Positions 5,718 through 6,923 of a stretch of DNA of 6,923 nt are shown piece by piece (the stretch's first letter is position 1; each line of letters starts with the position of its first letter). A program made the translations under genes and the position numbers. Source of the stretch: an uncultured Pseudomonas sp. (GTDB taxonomy: Bacteria > Pseudomonadota > Gammaproteobacteria > Pseudomonadales > Pseudomonadaceae); the NCBI GenBank assembly GCA_946886875.1, contig CAMPJN010000200.1, forward strand, positions 1 through 6,923, written 5' to 3'. A model generated the notes under the pieces. That model was not told where the DNA came from and did no database searches. It worked only from the letters and a program-made list of their open reading frames with translations.

Positions 5718-6923
5718 ATGACTTTCTCCACCCCCGCCCGCGCCTGCGGCATCGACTTCGGCACTTCCAACTCCACCGTCGGCTGGCTGCGCCCGGACGC
5801 CGAAACCCTGATCGAACTGGAAGACGGCAAGATCACCCTGCCCTCGGTGGTGTTCTTCAACCTCGAAGAGCGCCGCCCGGTGTACGGCCGCCTGGCCCTG
5901 CAGGAATACCTGGAGGGCTACGAAGGCCGCTTGATGCGCTCGCTGAAGAGCCTGCTCGGCTCCAAGCTGCTGAAGAGCGAAACCACGGTGCTGGGCAGCG
6001 CGCTGCCGTTTAAGGATCTGCTCGGCTTCTTTATCGGCGAGTTGAAAACCCGCGCCGAAGCCGTGGCCGGCCGGCCATTCGAGGAAGTGGTGCTGGGTCG
6101 CCCGGTGTTCTTCGTCGACGACGACCCGGTGGCCGACCTGGAAGCGCAGAACACCCTGGTCGCGGTGGCGCACAAACTCGGCTTCAAGGAGGTGTCTTTC
6201 CAGTACGAGCCGATTGCCGCGGCCTTCGACTACGAGTCGGGGATCGCGCGCGAAGAGCTGGTACTGATCGTCGATATCGGCGGCGGCACCTCGGACTTTT
6301 CCCTGGTGCGCCTGGCACCCGAGCGCCGCGCCATCGCCGAGCGCCATGACGACATCCTCGCCACTGGCGGCGTGCATATCGGCGGTACCGACTTCGACAA
6401 GCAGCTCAGCCTGCAAGGCGTGATGCCGCTGTTCGGCTACGGCAGCCGAATGAAAAGCGACGCGCCGATGCCCACCAGCAGCCACCTCAATCTGGCCACC
6501 TGGCACACCATCAATGCTGTCTACTCGGCGCAGTCGCAGCGGGCGCTGCAAAGCATGCGCTACGACATCGTCGACCCCACCGGCATCGACCGCCTGTTCA
6601 AGCTGATCGAGCGACGCGACGGCCACTGGCTGGCGATGCAGGTGGAAGACAGCAAGATCGCCCTGACCGAGCAGGATGCGCGGCCCATCGACCTGGGCCG
6701 GATCGAACCCGGTCTGGTCGCCGAACTGACCCGCGAGTTGTTCGAGGGCGCCATCGAGCCACTGCTCGAACGGGTGCGCGCCAGTGTGACCCAGTTGCTC
6801 GGCGATGCCGGGGTAAGCGTGGAGCAGGTCGATACGCTGTTCTTTACCGGCGGTTCCAGCGGCATCCCGGCGTTGCGCCAGAGCGTCGCGGCTATGCTAC
6901 CCAACGCCCGCCAGGTGGAAGGC
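5718..6923 (+). CDS. yegD: Hsp70-family ATPase, YegD type (3' end beyond window)
   Basis: The frame is open for 402 codons to the end of the window without a stop. It has all ATPase signatures of the actin/Hsp70 fold: phosphate-1 loop GIDFGTSNSTVGW (11-23), the EPIAAAFDYE segment (164-173), phosphate-2 loop VDIGGGTSD (185-193), IGGTDFD (221-227) and the adenosine motif TGGSSGIP (377-384). The spacing from phosphate-2 to the adenosine motif is about 45 residues longer than in DnaK. The extra sequence lies around 235-300, as in the YegD subgroup. YegD-type proteins are about 420-450 residues and lack the DnaK substrate-binding domain, so only a few dozen residues should be missing here. It is cytosolic, an ATP-binding chaperone-like protein of unknown client. 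ATG 5718 is the natural start, just before the first motif. The gene symbol is by family resemblance. Confidence 0.86.
   Translation, partial: MTFSTPARACGIDFGTSNSTVGWLRPDAETLIELEDGKITLPSVVFFNLEERRPVYGRLALQEYLEGYEGRLMRSLKSLLGSKLLKSETTVLGSALPFKDLLGFFIGELKTRAEAVAGRPFEEVVLGRPVFFVDDDPVADLEAQNTLVAVAHKLGFKEVSFQYEPIAAAFDYESGIAREELVLIVDIGGGTSDFSLVRLAPERRAIAERHDDILATGGVHIGGTDFDKQLSLQGVMPLFGYGSRMKSDAPMPTSSHLNLATWHTINAVYSAQSQRALQSMRYDIVDPTGIDRLFKLIERRDGHWLAMQVEDSKIALTEQDARPIDLGRIEPGLVAELTRELFEGAIEPLLERVRASVTQLLGDAGVSVEQVDTLFFTGGSSGIPALRQSVAAMLPNARQVEG

Noticed and set aside
5700..6626. A 308-codon open frame on the - strand
   Set aside because: It is antisense to the Hsp70-type gene, whose ATPase motifs are unmistakable. 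The antisense product has no recognisable domain.
1..6923. CRISPR arrays, tRNA or rRNA genes, toxin-antitoxin, phage or known defence genes
   Set aside because: No regularly spaced direct repeats and no RNA gene or defence-gene signature were found on either strand.

Overview
The window looks like chromosomal DNA from a Pseudomonas-type gammaproteobacterium. Coding sequence is GC-rich throughout. The readable proteins (the UreC tail, a YbiI-type zinc-finger protein, a YqaA-type membrane protein and a YegD-type Hsp70) resemble gammaproteobacterial families, and the small transposase with its flanking repeats is of the REP/RAYT kind common in Pseudomonas and enterobacteria. The genus is inferred from family resemblance, not from a database search.

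Layout: positions 1-128 are the last 41 codons of the urease alpha subunit (ureC, + strand). A compact REP-associated transposase unit (150-884) follows. It has one intact RAYT transposase gene on the - strand, bracketed by two REP hairpins that are perfect 32-bp inverted copies of each other. It fills the gap between the convergent 3' ends of ureC and ybiI, leaving only about 20-26 bp on each side. ybiI (911-1177, -) is a DksA/TraR-type zinc-finger protein. Upstream of it on the - strand, transcription appears to run through a three-gene cluster: a type 1 periplasmic binding protein (3160-4101), a type 2 (SBP_bac_3) periplasmic binding protein (2333-3100), and a short GspF/PilC-like inner-membrane protein (1262-2257). 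Both ends of this cluster lie inside the window, and there is no permease, ATPase or other secretion gene in it.

A divergent intergenic region (4102-4309) separates this cluster from a + strand group. That group contains a VC0807-type multi-pass membrane protein (4310-5056), a YqaA/DedA-like (VTT) membrane protein (5121-5573), and, after a 144-bp leader with several small hairpins, an Hsp70-family ATPase of the YegD type (5718 to the window end, 3' end missing).

How they may work together: ureC belongs to a urease operon lying mostly outside the window, and the RAYT unit is a domesticated-type element in a harmless intergenic site. The two orphan binding proteins plus the GspF-like protein are the least explained part. 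Their co-orientation and close spacing suggest co-transcription, but no function is demonstrable from sequence alone. I found no CRISPR array, tRNA, rRNA, phage genes or recognisable defence system.
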